From: Modicisalibacter coralii | Lineage (GTDB): Bacteria > Pseudomonadota > Gammaproteobacteria > Pseudomonadales > Halomonadaceae | DNA length: 64,000 nucleotides | Assembly (NCBI RefSeq): GCF_004117855.1 | Contig: NZ_QWBW01000008.1 | Span: 1 to 64,000 of the forward strand | Direction of reading: 5' to 3' | Part shown: piece after piece, positions 54,124 to 62,511 of the stretch | Position numbering within the stretch: the stretch's first letter is position 1 | Layout of the letters: each line of letters opens with the position of its first letter | Notes under the pieces: model-generated | Told to the model about the DNA's origin: nothing | Databases searched by the model: none | The model's input: only the letters and a program-made list of their open reading frames with translations | Made by a program: the position numbers and the translations under genes

Positions 54124-54219
54124 GAGCCACGAGCCACGAGCCACGAGCCACGAGCCACGAGCCACGAGCCACGAGCCACGAGCCACGAGCCACGAGCCAC
54201 GAGCCACGAGCCACGAGCC
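54124..54219 (+). repeat. 13 tandem copies of the heptamer GAGCCAC
   Basis: Perfect 7-bp repeats GAGCCAC run from 54124 to 54214 (13 units) and end with a partial GAGCC that is also the start of the nadA terminator stem. The array begins 3 bp after the nadA stop. Slipped-strand expansion is likely, so length may vary between strains. Confidence 0.95.
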
Positions 54220-54241
54220 GGCGTGATTGCGACGCCGGCTC
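54215..54241 (+). terminator. nadA terminator hairpin, its 5' arm made of the repeat unit
   Basis: GAGCCGGCGT (54215-54224), GATTGCG, ACGCCGGCTC (54232-54241), then TTGGCTGTTTG. A 10-bp stem with a moderately T-rich tail. The 5' arm begins with the same GAGCC as the upstream repeats. Confidence 0.7.
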
Positions 54242-54259
54242 TTGGCTGTTTGATTGTTG

Positions 54260-54308
54260 CCGCAGCCCGCAGCCCGCAGCCCGCAGCCCGCAGCCCGCAG
54301 CCCGCAGC
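54260..54308 (-). repeat. seven tandem copies of the heptamer CCGCAGC
   Basis: Perfect repeats of CCGCAGC on the plus strand (GCTGCGG on the minus strand), 49 bp, ending exactly in the first base of the bepA stop codon. It lies 40 bp after the GAGCCAC array. Both are 7-mers but differ in sequence. Confidence 0.95.
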
Positions 54309-55771
54309 TAGAACTGCTGCAGTGTTTCCCTGTACCCCAGATATGCCTTGCGACGTTCCTGGATGCGGCTGGCCATGCCGAAGTCGCCTTCCTGCTTGGC
54401 GTTGTCCTCGGCGACGTCGAGCTGCCGGATGGCACGGTCGATGTGGCCGGTGAGCTGCAGTTCCTCGGCGCGGGCCAGCAGCCCCCAGGTCTTGTGGTCG
54501 CTGTGCCCCGCAGCCTCGGCGAGCAGGTCAAAGACCTGCGGGTCCTCGGCATGGTCGCGGCTCATGTCGCGCAGCTCCTGGAAAGCCTGCTCGGGGGCGC
54601 GCTGCAGCAGGATCCGGACGCGGATCAGTTGCGCCGGATAATAGTCGGGCATCAGGCGCAGGATGCGTTCGGCGCGCGCGAGGGCGTCATCGCGGCGGCC
54701 GGCATCGAGGGCGATCTCGGCGGCGCTGGCCGGGATCAGGGTGAGGTCGGGTTGCTGGTCGGCAAGGCGGTCGAGCGCGCTTAGGGCGGCATCGGTGCGG
54801 TTGCGGCTGGCATCGGTGAGTGCCTCGAGGTAGCGCATTGCGGTCGGCGGGGCGTCGTCCTGACGTAGCTGGGTCATCGCCTGGGCCGGATCGTCGGCGT
54901 TCTGGTCGAGCAACGCGCGGGCGCGGATCATCGCGTAGGCCGTGCCGTCGTCGGGCGACTTCGGCGAGGCCAACTGATCGGCGCGAGCCTGGGTATCGCT
55001 GATGCGTGACTGGGTGACCGGGTGGGTGAGCAGAAACTCCGGCGGGTTGCCGCCCTGCAGGCTGGTCAGGCGCTGCATGGCGCGAAACATCGCCGGCATC
55101 GCCTGCGGGTCGAAGCCGGCGTCGGTCATCGCCTGCAGCCCCACGCGGTCGGCTTCCTGTTCGAAGCGTCGCGAGTAGGCCAGTTGGTCCTGAATGAAGG
55201 CCGCCTGTGTGCCGAACATCGCCGCCACACCGGCGTTGCCGGCGCCGCCGGCTGCAAGCACCATGCCGGCGAGCATCGCCGCCATGGTGGGCAGTTGGGT
55301 CTCCTCGACGCGTTCCATGCGCCGCGCATAGTGATTCTGGGCGAGGTGGCCGAGTTCGTGTGCAAGCACCGAGGCGAAGGCGTCCTCGCTGGGAGCGAAG
55401 GCGAACAGCCCTTCGTTGACGCCGATCACCCCGCCGGGAACGGCAAAAGCATTGAGCAGGCGGCTGTCGACCAGCGTCACCGTCCAGTTCAGGTCGCCGA
55501 CGTGGCTGTAGGGCAGCAGGCGCGAGATCAGCGATTCGACGTAGTGACGGGCGATCGGGTCCTGCCAGGTCTGGGTCTGGGCGCGGAACTGGCGCAGCCA
55601 GGCGCGCCCCATGCGGAACTCCTCGCCGGCGGAGATACCGCCGGCGGTGCTGCCCAGTGAAGGCAGGCCACCGTCGTCGAGCGCCTGGGCCGGCGTCGTC
55701 AGCGGCATGAAGGCCAGCAGCCCCGAGACCAGTGTTGTCGTCACTACCCGCAGCATGGCGTTCCTCGTCAT
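54308..55771 (-). CDS. bepA: beta-barrel assembly-enhancing protease BepA (M48 family)
   Basis: Periplasmic metalloprotease/chaperone (487 aa) that helps LptD and other outer-membrane proteins fold or removes failed ones. Signal peptide MTRNAMLRVVTTTLVSGLLAFMPLTTPAQA (cleaved after AQA). Zinc site HELGH (138-142) in ASVLAHELGHLAQNHYARRME, and the third ligand is in RRFEQEADRVGLQAM. The C-terminal half (about 310-480) is a helical TPR-like region. Length and layout match E. coli BepA (487 aa). The stop codon touches the CCGCAGC array. Divergent from the TusA-like gene. Confidence 0.95.
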   Translation of the reverse strand: MTRNAMLRVVTTTLVSGLLAFMPLTTPAQALDDGGLPSLGSTAGGISAGEEFRMGRAWLRQFRAQTQTWQDPIARHYVESLISRLLPYSHVGDLNWTVTLVDSRLLNAFAVPGGVIGVNEGLFAFAPSEDAFASVLAHELGHLAQNHYARRMERVEETQLPTMAAMLAGMVLAAGGAGNAGVAAMFGTQAAFIQDQLAYSRRFEQEADRVGLQAMTDAGFDPQAMPAMFRAMQRLTSLQGGNPPEFLLTHPVTQSRISDTQARADQLASPKSPDDGTAYAMIRARALLDQNADDPAQAMTQLRQDDAPPTAMRYLEALTDASRNRTDAALSALDRLADQQPDLTLIPASAAEIALDAGRRDDALARAERILRLMPDYYPAQLIRVRILLQRAPEQAFQELRDMSRDHAEDPQVFDLLAEAAGHSDHKTWGLLARAEELQLTGHIDRAIRQLDVAEDNAKQEGDFGMASRIQERRKAYLGYRETLQQF

Positions 55772-55860
55772 CGTCGAGCGTCCCCTGTCCGACATTGATT
55801 CGGGGGGCAAAGTGCCTTTAAATCGAGGCGGTTTTTTCGATCATTGTCCCGGGAGGGCGC

Positions 55861-56106
55861 ATGGGCCTGCAACCGAATGATGAGCTGGACGCGCGTGGCC
55901 TGTCTTGTCCGCTGCCTCTGCTGAAGGCCAAGCAGGCGCTGTCGCGCCTGGGTACCGGGCAGACCCTGCACGTCGCTGCTACCGATCCCGGGTCGTGGCG
56001 TGATTTCGAGTCGTTCGCCGCGCAGGGCGTCCATCAACTCGTCGAGCGTGAGGAGCGCGGTGGCGAGTACCACTATTGGATTCGCAAGGGCGGTAGCGAA
56101 GCATGA
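55861..56106 (+). CDS. TusA/YedF-family sulfur-carrier protein
   Basis: Small protein (81 aa) with the TusA-type motif DELDARGLSCPLPLLKAKQALSRL (active Cys in CPLP) and a TDPGSWRDFESFAAQ middle part. These carry persulfide sulfur for tRNA thiolation, molybdenum cofactor or other pathways. It overlaps the PerM-like gene by 4 bp (ATGA). In related genomes the same pair lies between bepA and bcp, so co-transcription is standard. Whether it is TusA itself is not decided. Confidence 0.9.
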   Translation: MGLQPNDELDARGLSCPLPLLKAKQALSRLGTGQTLHVAATDPGSWRDFESFAAQGVHQLVEREERGGEYHYWIRKGGSEA

Positions 56107-57200
56107 CCATGAAGGAGGTCTTCAAGACCTGGTTCGAGCGCTACTTCTCCGACGAGGAAGCGGTCGTCCTGCTGCTGGTGCTGATCCTCGGTTTTGCCGC
56201 GGTGATCTGGCTGGGCAAGATGCTCGCGCCATTCTTCACTGCGCTGATCCTGGCCTTCCTGCTGCAGGGCGTGGTCGCCTGGCTCGAGCGACACGGCCTG
56301 CCGCGGCTATTGTCGGTGTTGCTGGTGTTCCTGGTGTTCCTCGGCGCGGTGCTGGCGCTGGCGCTGATCGTCATGCCGCTGGTCTGGAATCAGCTGGTCG
56401 ATCTGGTCCAGGAGACGCCGCGCATGTTCGCCAGCGTCCAGGGCTTGCTCGACGACATGCAGGCACGCTACCCGACGGTGATCACCCCCGAACAGATCAA
56501 CGGCTGGATCGCCACCGCGGGGCGCGAGGCGACACAGTTCGGTCAGCGCGCGCTGACCTTCTCGCTGGCCTCGCTGGGCAACCTGCTGGGGCTGATCATC
56601 TATCTGGTGCTGGTGCCCATCCTGGTATTCTTCCTGCTCAAGGACCGCGAGGCGCTGACCCGCTTCACGCTGTCGCTATTGCCGCAGAAACGCACCCTGA
56701 TGACCCGCATCTGGTACGAGATGGACGATCAGATCGCCAACTACGTGCGCGGCAAGGCGATCGAGATCGCCATCGTCGGCGGCGCGGCCTTTGCCACCTT
56801 CTGGTGGTTCGGACTGCCCTATTCGGCGCTGCTGGGGCTGGTCGTCGGGCTGTCGGTGCTGGTGCCCTACATCGGTGCGGCGGTGGCGACGATCCCGGTG
56901 GCCGCAGTGGCCGGCTTCCACTTCGGCCTGGGCGAGCAGTTCGTCTACGTGGTGGTGGCCTACGGCGTGCTTCAGGCGCTGGATGGCAACGTGCTGGTGC
57001 CAGTGCTGTTCTCCGAGGCGGTTAACCTGCATCCGGTGTCGATCATCCTCGCCGTGCTGTTCTTCGGCGGCATCTGGGGCTTCTGGGGCGTGTTCTTCGC
57101 GATCCCGCTGGCCACGCTGCTCAAGGCACTGGTGCGGGCCTGGCCCCGCAGCGTGGCGAAGCGGGACCAGCCATTGCACCAGATCGATCTTCAGGACTGA
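56103..57200 (+). CDS. perM: AI-2E transporter family permease (PerM)
   Basis: Inner-membrane protein (365 aa) with about eight hydrophobic segments, of the PF01594 family. Characteristic portions include LAPFFTALILAFLLQGVVAWLER, LVPILVFFLLKDREALTRFTLSLLP and GLPYSALLGLVVGLSVLVPYIGAAVATIPVAAVAG. Some members export AI-2 or act as ion or osmolyte permeases; none is proven for PerM. It shares an operon with the TusA-like gene and overlaps bcp tail-to-tail by 10 bp. Confidence 0.9.
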   Translation: MTMKEVFKTWFERYFSDEEAVVLLLVLILGFAAVIWLGKMLAPFFTALILAFLLQGVVAWLERHGLPRLLSVLLVFLVFLGAVLALALIVMPLVWNQLVDLVQETPRMFASVQGLLDDMQARYPTVITPEQINGWIATAGREATQFGQRALTFSLASLGNLLGLIIYLVLVPILVFFLLKDREALTRFTLSLLPQKRTLMTRIWYEMDDQIANYVRGKAIEIAIVGGAAFATFWWFGLPYSALLGLVVGLSVLVPYIGAAVATIPVAAVAGFHFGLGEQFVYVVVAYGVLQALDGNVLVPVLFSEAVNLHPVSIILAVLFFGGIWGFWGVFFAIPLATLLKALVRAWPRSVAKRDQPLHQIDLQD

Positions 57201-57667
57201 GCGTCGAGCTCCCGGGCCGCTTCGAGCACCTCGGCGACGTGGCCCTTTACCTTGACCTTGCGCCATTCGCGGGCCAGCTTGCCGTTGGCGTCGATCAGGA
57301 AGGTGCTGCGTTCGATGCCCAGGTGCTCCTTGCCGTACAACTTCTTGAGCTTGATGACGTCAAACAGCCGACACAGCGATTCATCCTTGTCGGAGATCAG
57401 CTCGAAGTTGAAGCCTTGCTTGGCCTTGAAGTTCTCATGGGCGCGCAGGCCATCGCGGGAGACGCCGAGGATCACCGTGTTGGCCGCATCGAAGGCCGCC
57501 TTGTTGTCGCGAAAGTCGCCGCCCTCGGTGGTGCAGCCGGGGGTGCTGTCCTTGGGGTAGAAGTAGATCACCACCTGCTTGCCGCGCAGCGCGGACAGCG
57601 TCACGGTAGTGTCGCTGGTGGCCTGGGCGGTGAAGTCGGGGACCGGCTGACCGGGGCTGACGCTCAT
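57191..57667 (-). CDS. bcp: thioredoxin-dependent peroxiredoxin (Bcp/PrxQ family)
   Basis: Peroxiredoxin (158 aa) reducing peroxides with thioredoxin. The peroxidatic Cys is Cys45 in VVIYFYPKDSTPGCTTEGGDF. In E. coli Bcp the resolving Cys comes five residues later (CTVQACGLRD); here that position is Gly (CTTEGGDFRD). A remaining Cys (about residue 97, DESLCRLFD) could resolve, or the enzyme may be 1-Cys. GVSRDGLRAHENFKAKQGFNFELISD is conserved. Convergent with perM and divergent from dapA. Confidence 0.93.
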   Translation of the reverse strand: MSVSPGQPVPDFTAQATSDTTVTLSALRGKQVVIYFYPKDSTPGCTTEGGDFRDNKAAFDAANTVILGVSRDGLRAHENFKAKQGFNFELISDKDESLCRLFDVIKLKKLYGKEHLGIERSTFLIDANGKLAREWRKVKVKGHVAEVLEAARELDAQS

Positions 57668-57879
57668 GGAAAGTTCCTCGCTGGGGGAATGGGGTGTCGG
57701 GCATTACACGCAAGCCGCGCCCGAGTGTAAAGCGCGTGGCGTCCGGCACGTCTTCGCACCTGTACAGGGTCTGGCCGCCTGAGTACCATTTGTCCCCTGG
57801 CCCGGATATCGATAACGATGGTTTTCGCTGGCCCGGTCGAGCATGACCGGACGGGCGACTGACAGGAGAGCACCGCAGG

Positions 57880-58764
57880 ATGATCACAGGCAGCATCGTC
57901 GCGCTGGCGACCCCCATGAAAGCGTCCGGTGAGATCGATTGGGAGGCGCTGCGTCGCCTGGTGAGCTTCCATCTCGACAATGGCACCGACGCCATCGTCG
58001 CCGCCGGCACCACCGGCGAGCCCACCACCATGTCGTTCGCCGAGCACTTCGACGTCATTCGTACCGTCGTCGAGGAGGTGCACGGGCGGATTCCGGTGAT
58101 CGCCGGGACCGGCGCCAACGCCACCTCGGAAGCCGTCGAGCTCGCCCGCTATGCCAAGGAGGTGGGTGCCGACTACTGCCTCTCGGTCTGCCCCTACTAC
58201 AACAAGCCCACTCAGGAAGGGCTTTACCAGCACTTCAAGGCCGTCGCCGAGGGCGGCGAGCTGCCGGTGATCCTCTACAACGTGCCGGGGCGCACCTGCT
58301 CGGATCTCTACAACGAGACGGTCTTCCGCCTCGCCGAGCTGGACAACATCGTCGGCCTCAAGGATGCCACCGGCAACCTGGAGCGTGCCGAGGAGTTGAT
58401 CGAGCGCCTCAAGGGGACCGGCTTCGCGCTGTATTCCGGCGACGATCCCACCGCCTGCGACTTCATGCTGATGGGTGGCCACGGCGACATCTCGGTGACC
58501 GCCAACGTCGCACCGCACGCCATGCACGAACTCTGCGAGGCGGCGGTGTCCGGCGATACCGAGCGCGCTCACCAGATCAATACCCGGCTGATGCCGTTGC
58601 ACACCGCGCTGGGCGTCGAGGCCAATCCGATTCCGGTCAAGTGGTCGCTCAATCGCATGGGCTATGCCGAGCAGGGCATTCGTCTGCCGCTGACCTGGCT
58701 TTCCGAGAAGTACCATTCCACCGTGGGTGAAGCCCTGCAGCTCGCCGGTGTCCTCGAGGACTGA
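57880..58764 (+). CDS. dapA: 4-hydroxy-tetrahydrodipicolinate synthase
   Basis: Lysine-pathway enzyme (294 aa) that condenses pyruvate with aspartate semialdehyde. Active-site residues match the family numbering exactly: Thr44-Thr45 (GTTGEPTT), Tyr107 (CPYYNKP), Tyr133 (ILYNVPGR), Arg138 and the Schiff-base Lys161 (GLKDATG). AGGAGAGC precedes the ATG. It forms an operon with bamC, the MBL hydrolase and perhaps purC, a conserved gammaproteobacterial arrangement. Confidence 0.97.
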   Translation: MITGSIVALATPMKASGEIDWEALRRLVSFHLDNGTDAIVAAGTTGEPTTMSFAEHFDVIRTVVEEVHGRIPVIAGTGANATSEAVELARYAKEVGADYCLSVCPYYNKPTQEGLYQHFKAVAEGGELPVILYNVPGRTCSDLYNETVFRLAELDNIVGLKDATGNLERAEELIERLKGTGFALYSGDDPTACDFMLMGGHGDISVTANVAPHAMHELCEAAVSGDTERAHQINTRLMPLHTALGVEANPIPVKWSLNRMGYAEQGIRLPLTWLSEKYHSTVGEALQLAGVLED

Positions 58765-58794
58765 GCCACGGCCCACGCACAAGAAGGTAGATGC

Positions 58795-59742
58795 ATGAAA
58801 CCCGTTTTCAAATGGATCCCGCTGGTCGTCGCCGTGGGGCTGGTCGTCAGCGGATGCGGCCGTGACGGCTACTACTACGATCGCAACGACGAATATCGCA
58901 GCGCGCAGATGAGCGAGCCGCTCGAGCTCCCGGACTCGCGTCGCAAGAGCGACTACCAGGATGCCATGCCGGTGCCATCGGTGAGCAATGACTTTGCCGC
59001 CGAGCATGATTTCGAGGCGCCACGGCCACAGCCGCTGGCCGGCGGCGAGAGCGAGGACGCGCCCTACGTCGAATTGCGCGAGGCCGGCAGCGATCGCTGG
59101 CTGCTGGTCAATGCGGCCCCGGGCAGTGTCTGGCCGCAGCTGCAGAGTTTCGTCGAGAGTCGTGGCCTGCAGGCGACCCAGTTGGATGCCTCCCGTGGAC
59201 GCATCGCCACCAGCCAGGCGGATTTCCGCATTCGCCAGGGGTTGCGCAACAACACCAGCGAAGTCCGCTGCAGCGGCCCGGCGGCGACGGATGGCCAGTG
59301 CCTGGCGGCGCTGCGTGGGTATCTCGACAGTAGCGGTGCCCAGGCACAGGGCGTGTCGCTCGCCGCCCAAAAGCTCTCTCAGGAGCAGCGCGTTCGCCTG
59401 CAGCACCAGGACGGCCGTTGGCAGCTGCTGCTGGCGCTGGACATGCAGCGCGCCTGGTCGGAGCTGCACTACCAGCTCGAGAACAACTTCGCCGGCGACG
59501 GCCGCGAACTGGTCGACCAGAATCGCAGTGCCGGCGAGTTCCTGATCGACTACAAGCCCCGGGACAGCGAGGGTGGCTGGTTCGACTGGTTCGGCAGCGA
59601 TCAGCCGCGTCGCTACCGGTTGAGCGTGGCGCCCGCGGCGAACGACCAGACCCGGGTCACCGTGGCTGCCGGCGACGACCGGGCACTGGAAGACGGCGAG
59701 GCGCGCGAGGTGCTCGATGCGCTGGCTGCCACGCTGCGCTGA
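58795..59742 (+). CDS. bamC: outer-membrane protein assembly factor BamC
   Basis: Lipoprotein of the BAM complex (315 aa). Lipoprotein signal MKPVFKWIPLVVAVGLVVSGCG with acylated Cys21. A flexible N-terminal part (YYYDRNDEYRSAQMSEPLELPD) that binds BamD follows. The two helix-grip domains include VWPQLQSFVESRGLQATQLDASRGRIATSQ and LLLALDMQRAWSELHYQLE. Between dapA and the MBL gene as usual; the stop overlaps the next ATG (TGATG). Confidence 0.93.
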   Translation: MKPVFKWIPLVVAVGLVVSGCGRDGYYYDRNDEYRSAQMSEPLELPDSRRKSDYQDAMPVPSVSNDFAAEHDFEAPRPQPLAGGESEDAPYVELREAGSDRWLLVNAAPGSVWPQLQSFVESRGLQATQLDASRGRIATSQADFRIRQGLRNNTSEVRCSGPAATDGQCLAALRGYLDSSGAQAQGVSLAAQKLSQEQRVRLQHQDGRWQLLLALDMQRAWSELHYQLENNFAGDGRELVDQNRSAGEFLIDYKPRDSEGGWFDWFGSDQPRRYRLSVAPAANDQTRVTVAAGDDRALEDGEAREVLDALAATLR

Positions 59743-60539
59743 TGAACGCCGAGGCCGCGCCGTCGGATTCACGCGCCCTGCGCTTCGCCTCGCTGGGCAG
59801 CGGCAGCAAGGGCAACGCCACGCTGGTCAGCGACGGCGAGACCCACGTGCTGGTCGATTGCGGCTTCGGCTTGCGCGAGACCGAGCGGCGCCTGGCGCGG
59901 CTCGGCCTGCATCCTAGGCAGCTGGCGGCGGTACTGGTGACCCACGAGCACGGCGACCATATTGCCGGGGTCGGGCCGCTGGCGCGGCGGCACGGGCTGC
60001 CGGTCTACCTGACCGCCGGCACCCTGCTGTCGCGGCGGCTCGGCGAGGTGCCGCGGCGCACCCTGATCACGCCCCAGGCACGCTTCGCTATCGCCGGGCT
60101 GGAAATCGACCCGGTGACAGTCCCCCACGACGCTCGTGAGCCGGTACAGTTCCGCTTTCATGCCTGGGAACGCTCACTCGGTGTGCTCACCGATCTGGGG
60201 CACCCCACCGAGCACGTAGTCGGGCGCTTTCAAGGCTGTGATGCCCTGGTGGTGGAGTGCAACCACGATCCGCGGATGCTCGCCGAGGGCCCTTATCCGC
60301 CGCGACTCAAGCGACGGGTCGGCGGCAACTGGGGGCATCTGGCGAACGCCCAGGCCAACGCCTTGCTGCGGCGAATGGGGCTCGACCGTCTGCAGTCGAT
60401 CGTCTGTTCGCACCTCTCGGAACACAACAACCGCCCCGAGCTGGCCCGCGAGGCGCTGATGCCGCTGCTCGACGGCGATGCGTCGCGGCTGGTGGTGGCG
60501 GCGCAGGACCGGGGCTTCGACTGGCAGGCGGTGGCGTGA
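59742..60539 (+). CDS. MBL-fold metallohydrolase (YycJ/WalJ-like)
   Basis: Metallo-beta-lactamase fold protein (265 aa) with the metal motif TGTHEHGDH (VLVTHEHGDHIAGVGPLARRHGLPV), SLGSGSKGNATLV at the start, SLGVLTDLGHPTEHVV and VCSHLSEHNNRPELA. Similar proteins in this operon are annotated as WalJ/YycJ-type exonucleases; the activity is not tested for this one. Conserved neighbour of bamC and purC. Confidence 0.9.
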   Translation: MNAEAAPSDSRALRFASLGSGSKGNATLVSDGETHVLVDCGFGLRETERRLARLGLHPRQLAAVLVTHEHGDHIAGVGPLARRHGLPVYLTAGTLLSRRLGEVPRRTLITPQARFAIAGLEIDPVTVPHDAREPVQFRFHAWERSLGVLTDLGHPTEHVVGRFQGCDALVVECNHDPRMLAEGPYPPRLKRRVGGNWGHLANAQANALLRRMGLDRLQSIVCSHLSEHNNRPELAREALMPLLDGDASRLVVAAQDRGFDWQAVA

Positions 60540-60634
60540 CGGCTGGTCCGCTGCTGTCGGCGGCGGCCGCCCTTGGCTAACTTTTCGGGCAAGATGCCGA
60601 TCTTGCCCCAGGCTCGACTTCGGAGATGGCTCCC

Positions 60635-61348
60635 ATGGAAAAACGCGACGTGCTCTACGCCGGCAAGGCCAAATCGGTCTACCGTACCGACGACCCCGAC
60701 CGTTTGATCCTGCATTTTCGCGACGACACCAGCGCCTTTGACGGCGAACGCATGGAGTCGCTGGCGCGCAAGGGCATGGTCAACAACAAGTTCAATGCCT
60801 TCATCATGGGCAAGCTCGCCGACGCGGGTATCCCTACCCATTTCGACGGTCTGGTCTCGGATACCGAATGCGTGGTCAAAAAGCTCGACATGATTCCCGT
60901 CGAGTGCGTAGTGCGCAACCGTGCCGCCGGTAGCCTGGTGCGCCGTCTCGGCGTGGAGGAGGGCATGGAGCTCGATCCGCCGACCTTCGAACTGTTCCTC
61001 AAGAACGATGCCCAGCACGATCCGATGATCAACGAGTCACTGGCGGTGACCTTCGGCTGGGCGACGCCGGAACAGCTCGCGCGCATGAAGGCGCTGACCT
61101 TTCAGGTCAATGACGTGCTCAAGCAACTGTTCCTCGACGGCGGCATGCTGCTGGTCGACTACAAGCTCGAATTCGGCCTGTTCAAGGGCGAGATCGTGCT
61201 GGGTGACGAGTTCTCGCCGGACGGCTGTCGCCTGTGGGACGCCCAGACGCTCGAGAAGATGGACAAGGATCGTTTCCGCCAGGGTCTGGGCGGGGTGATC
61301 GAGGCCTACGAGGAAGTGGGGCGTCGGTTGGGCATCGCCTTCGACTGA
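60635..61348 (+). CDS. purC: phosphoribosylaminoimidazole-succinocarboxamide synthase
   Basis: SAICAR synthase (237 aa, the same length as E. coli PurC), step eight of purine synthesis. [79 protein letters not shown] and [12 protein letters not shown] are the expected segments. GGAG 9-12 bp before 60635 supports that ATG over the one at 60626. It ends the dapA-bamC group; a long palindrome follows. Confidence 0.96.
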   Translation: MEKRDVLYAGKAKSVYRTDDPDRLILHFRDDTSAFDGERMESLARKGMVNNKFNAFIMGKLADAGIPTHFDGLVSDTECVVKKLDMIPVECVVRNRAAGSLVRRLGVEEGMELDPPTFELFLKNDAQHDPMINESLAVTFGWATPEQLARMKALTFQVNDVLKQLFLDGGMLLVDYKLEFGLFKGEIVLGDEFSPDGCRLWDAQTLEKMDKDRFRQGLGGVIEAYEEVGRRLGIAFD

Positions 61349-61356
61349 GATAACGC

Positions 61357-61512
61357 ACTGATTCATTGCTGCGCTCGATATCCTGGCCGCCGGCGGTGCC
61401 GAAGCGTCGGACCGTCGCCATCCTCATGTAGCAGGCTACATTCCGGTGGCTGTGCGCCGGCGGCGGCCAGGCTGGGCGCCCCCGCCTATCGTCGCTCGCG
61501 ACATGAATCAGT
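61357..61512. repeat. 156-bp imperfect palindrome downstream of purC
   Basis: The outer arms are ACTGATTCAT (61357-61366) and ATGAATCAGT (61503-61512). Intermediate blocks CTGGCCGCC and GGCGGCCAG also match. The centre ATGTAGC-AG-GCTACAT (61426-61441) is exactly in the middle. It may fold into a long hairpin, act as a terminator or represent an extragenic mobile remnant. It has no gene. Confidence 0.6.
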
Positions 61513-61597
61513 TATGCAAATCGATTAAGCCGGCCTGGCAAGGCCCGTGTTGATAATCATCGACAGTAAACTTTCCGACGCCTTCTTCCTGAGGGCG

Positions 61598-62350
61598 TCA
61601 CCATATCTTTCCCACTCCTGACGTCACAATCTCGACGACTTCCAGCAGTACTTCGTCCTCGAGGCCGGTCAGAGCGCGGAAACGCACGTCGATATCGCGC
61701 AGCGCCACACCGTAGATCCGGGTTTCTGCGCCCCGGCGATAGGCGGGGCGCGGGTCCTGGGCGAGCACCTGGATGATCAGCCGGCGCAGCGAGTCGCCGT
61801 CGTCGCGCGCGGCGAGGCTCGCTTCCGCACTTGCGGTGAAGCGTACCGGGCGCTGCGGCGGGGGCGCCGGGGCGAAACCGGCGTCGGCCTCGGGGCGCGC
61901 TTCTGCCCAGGGCAGGTAGGGCTTGATGTCGAGCACCGGGGTGCCGTCGACCAGGTCGTGGCCGCGCAGCAGCAGGCGTACGCCGCCGCCGTGGGTCTCG
62001 ATCCCGGCGAGTTCGACCAGCGACAGGCCCAGCCGGTTGGGACGGTGGGTGCTGCGTGTGGCGAATACCCCGAGCTTGGCGTTGCCGCCGAGCCGCGGTG
62101 GGCGAACCAGCGGCGTCCAGCGTTCGGGGCTGCGGTGGAAGACGAAGGTCAGCCACAGGTGGCTGACGCGCTCGAGCCCGCGTACCGTAAGTGGATCGTC
62201 ATAGGGCGGCAGCAGGTGCAGCACGGCACATGCCTCGGTGGCGAGGCCGGGCTGACGGGGGATGCCGAACTTGTCGGGGTAGTCGCTGGCGATGCGCCCG
62301 ATGGGCTGCAGCGCGTAGGGGGCGTCAAGAGTTGGGTCGGGCTCGGACAT
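61598..62350 (-). CDS. trmO: tRNA (N6-threonylcarbamoyladenosine(37)-N6)-methyltransferase TrmO
   Basis: SAM-dependent methyltransferase (250 aa) of the UPF0066/YaeB family, which methylates t6A37 in tRNA. An N-terminal beta-barrel holds LQPIGRIASDYPDKFGIPRQPGLATEA and the family signature FATRSTHRPNRLGLSLVELAGI. The second part includes VLDIKPYLPWAEA and the C-terminal YRRGAETRIYGVALRDIDVRF. ATG at 62350 is chosen; one at 62365 is possible. Confidence 0.93.
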   Translation of the reverse strand: MSEPDPTLDAPYALQPIGRIASDYPDKFGIPRQPGLATEACAVLHLLPPYDDPLTVRGLERVSHLWLTFVFHRSPERWTPLVRPPRLGGNAKLGVFATRSTHRPNRLGLSLVELAGIETHGGGVRLLLRGHDLVDGTPVLDIKPYLPWAEARPEADAGFAPAPPPQRPVRFTASAEASLAARDDGDSLRRLIIQVLAQDPRPAYRRGAETRIYGVALRDIDVRFRALTGLEDEVLLEVVEIVTSGVGKIW

Positions 62351-62511
62351 GGTCGCATTATGCACGCTGAGTGGGGGGAGCGGCGAGTCGCCCCTACCAC
62401 TGACGTGTAACCTCTCTACACTGAGGCACAGGACAAGGACGCCTGTCCGTGCCGAAGGGCGGTGTGGGCTCTTATGGTCGACGACGAATCGGAACCAAGG
62501 AGGGAGATGCT

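Noticed and set aside
54124-54308. CRISPR array
   Set aside because: Units are perfect 7-mers without spacers; no cas gene near.
53131-54552. 473-codon minus-strand frame running through nadA and the heptamer arrays
   Set aside because: Antisense to nadA; the repeat-encoded peptide is low complexity, and bepA occupies another frame at its 5' part.
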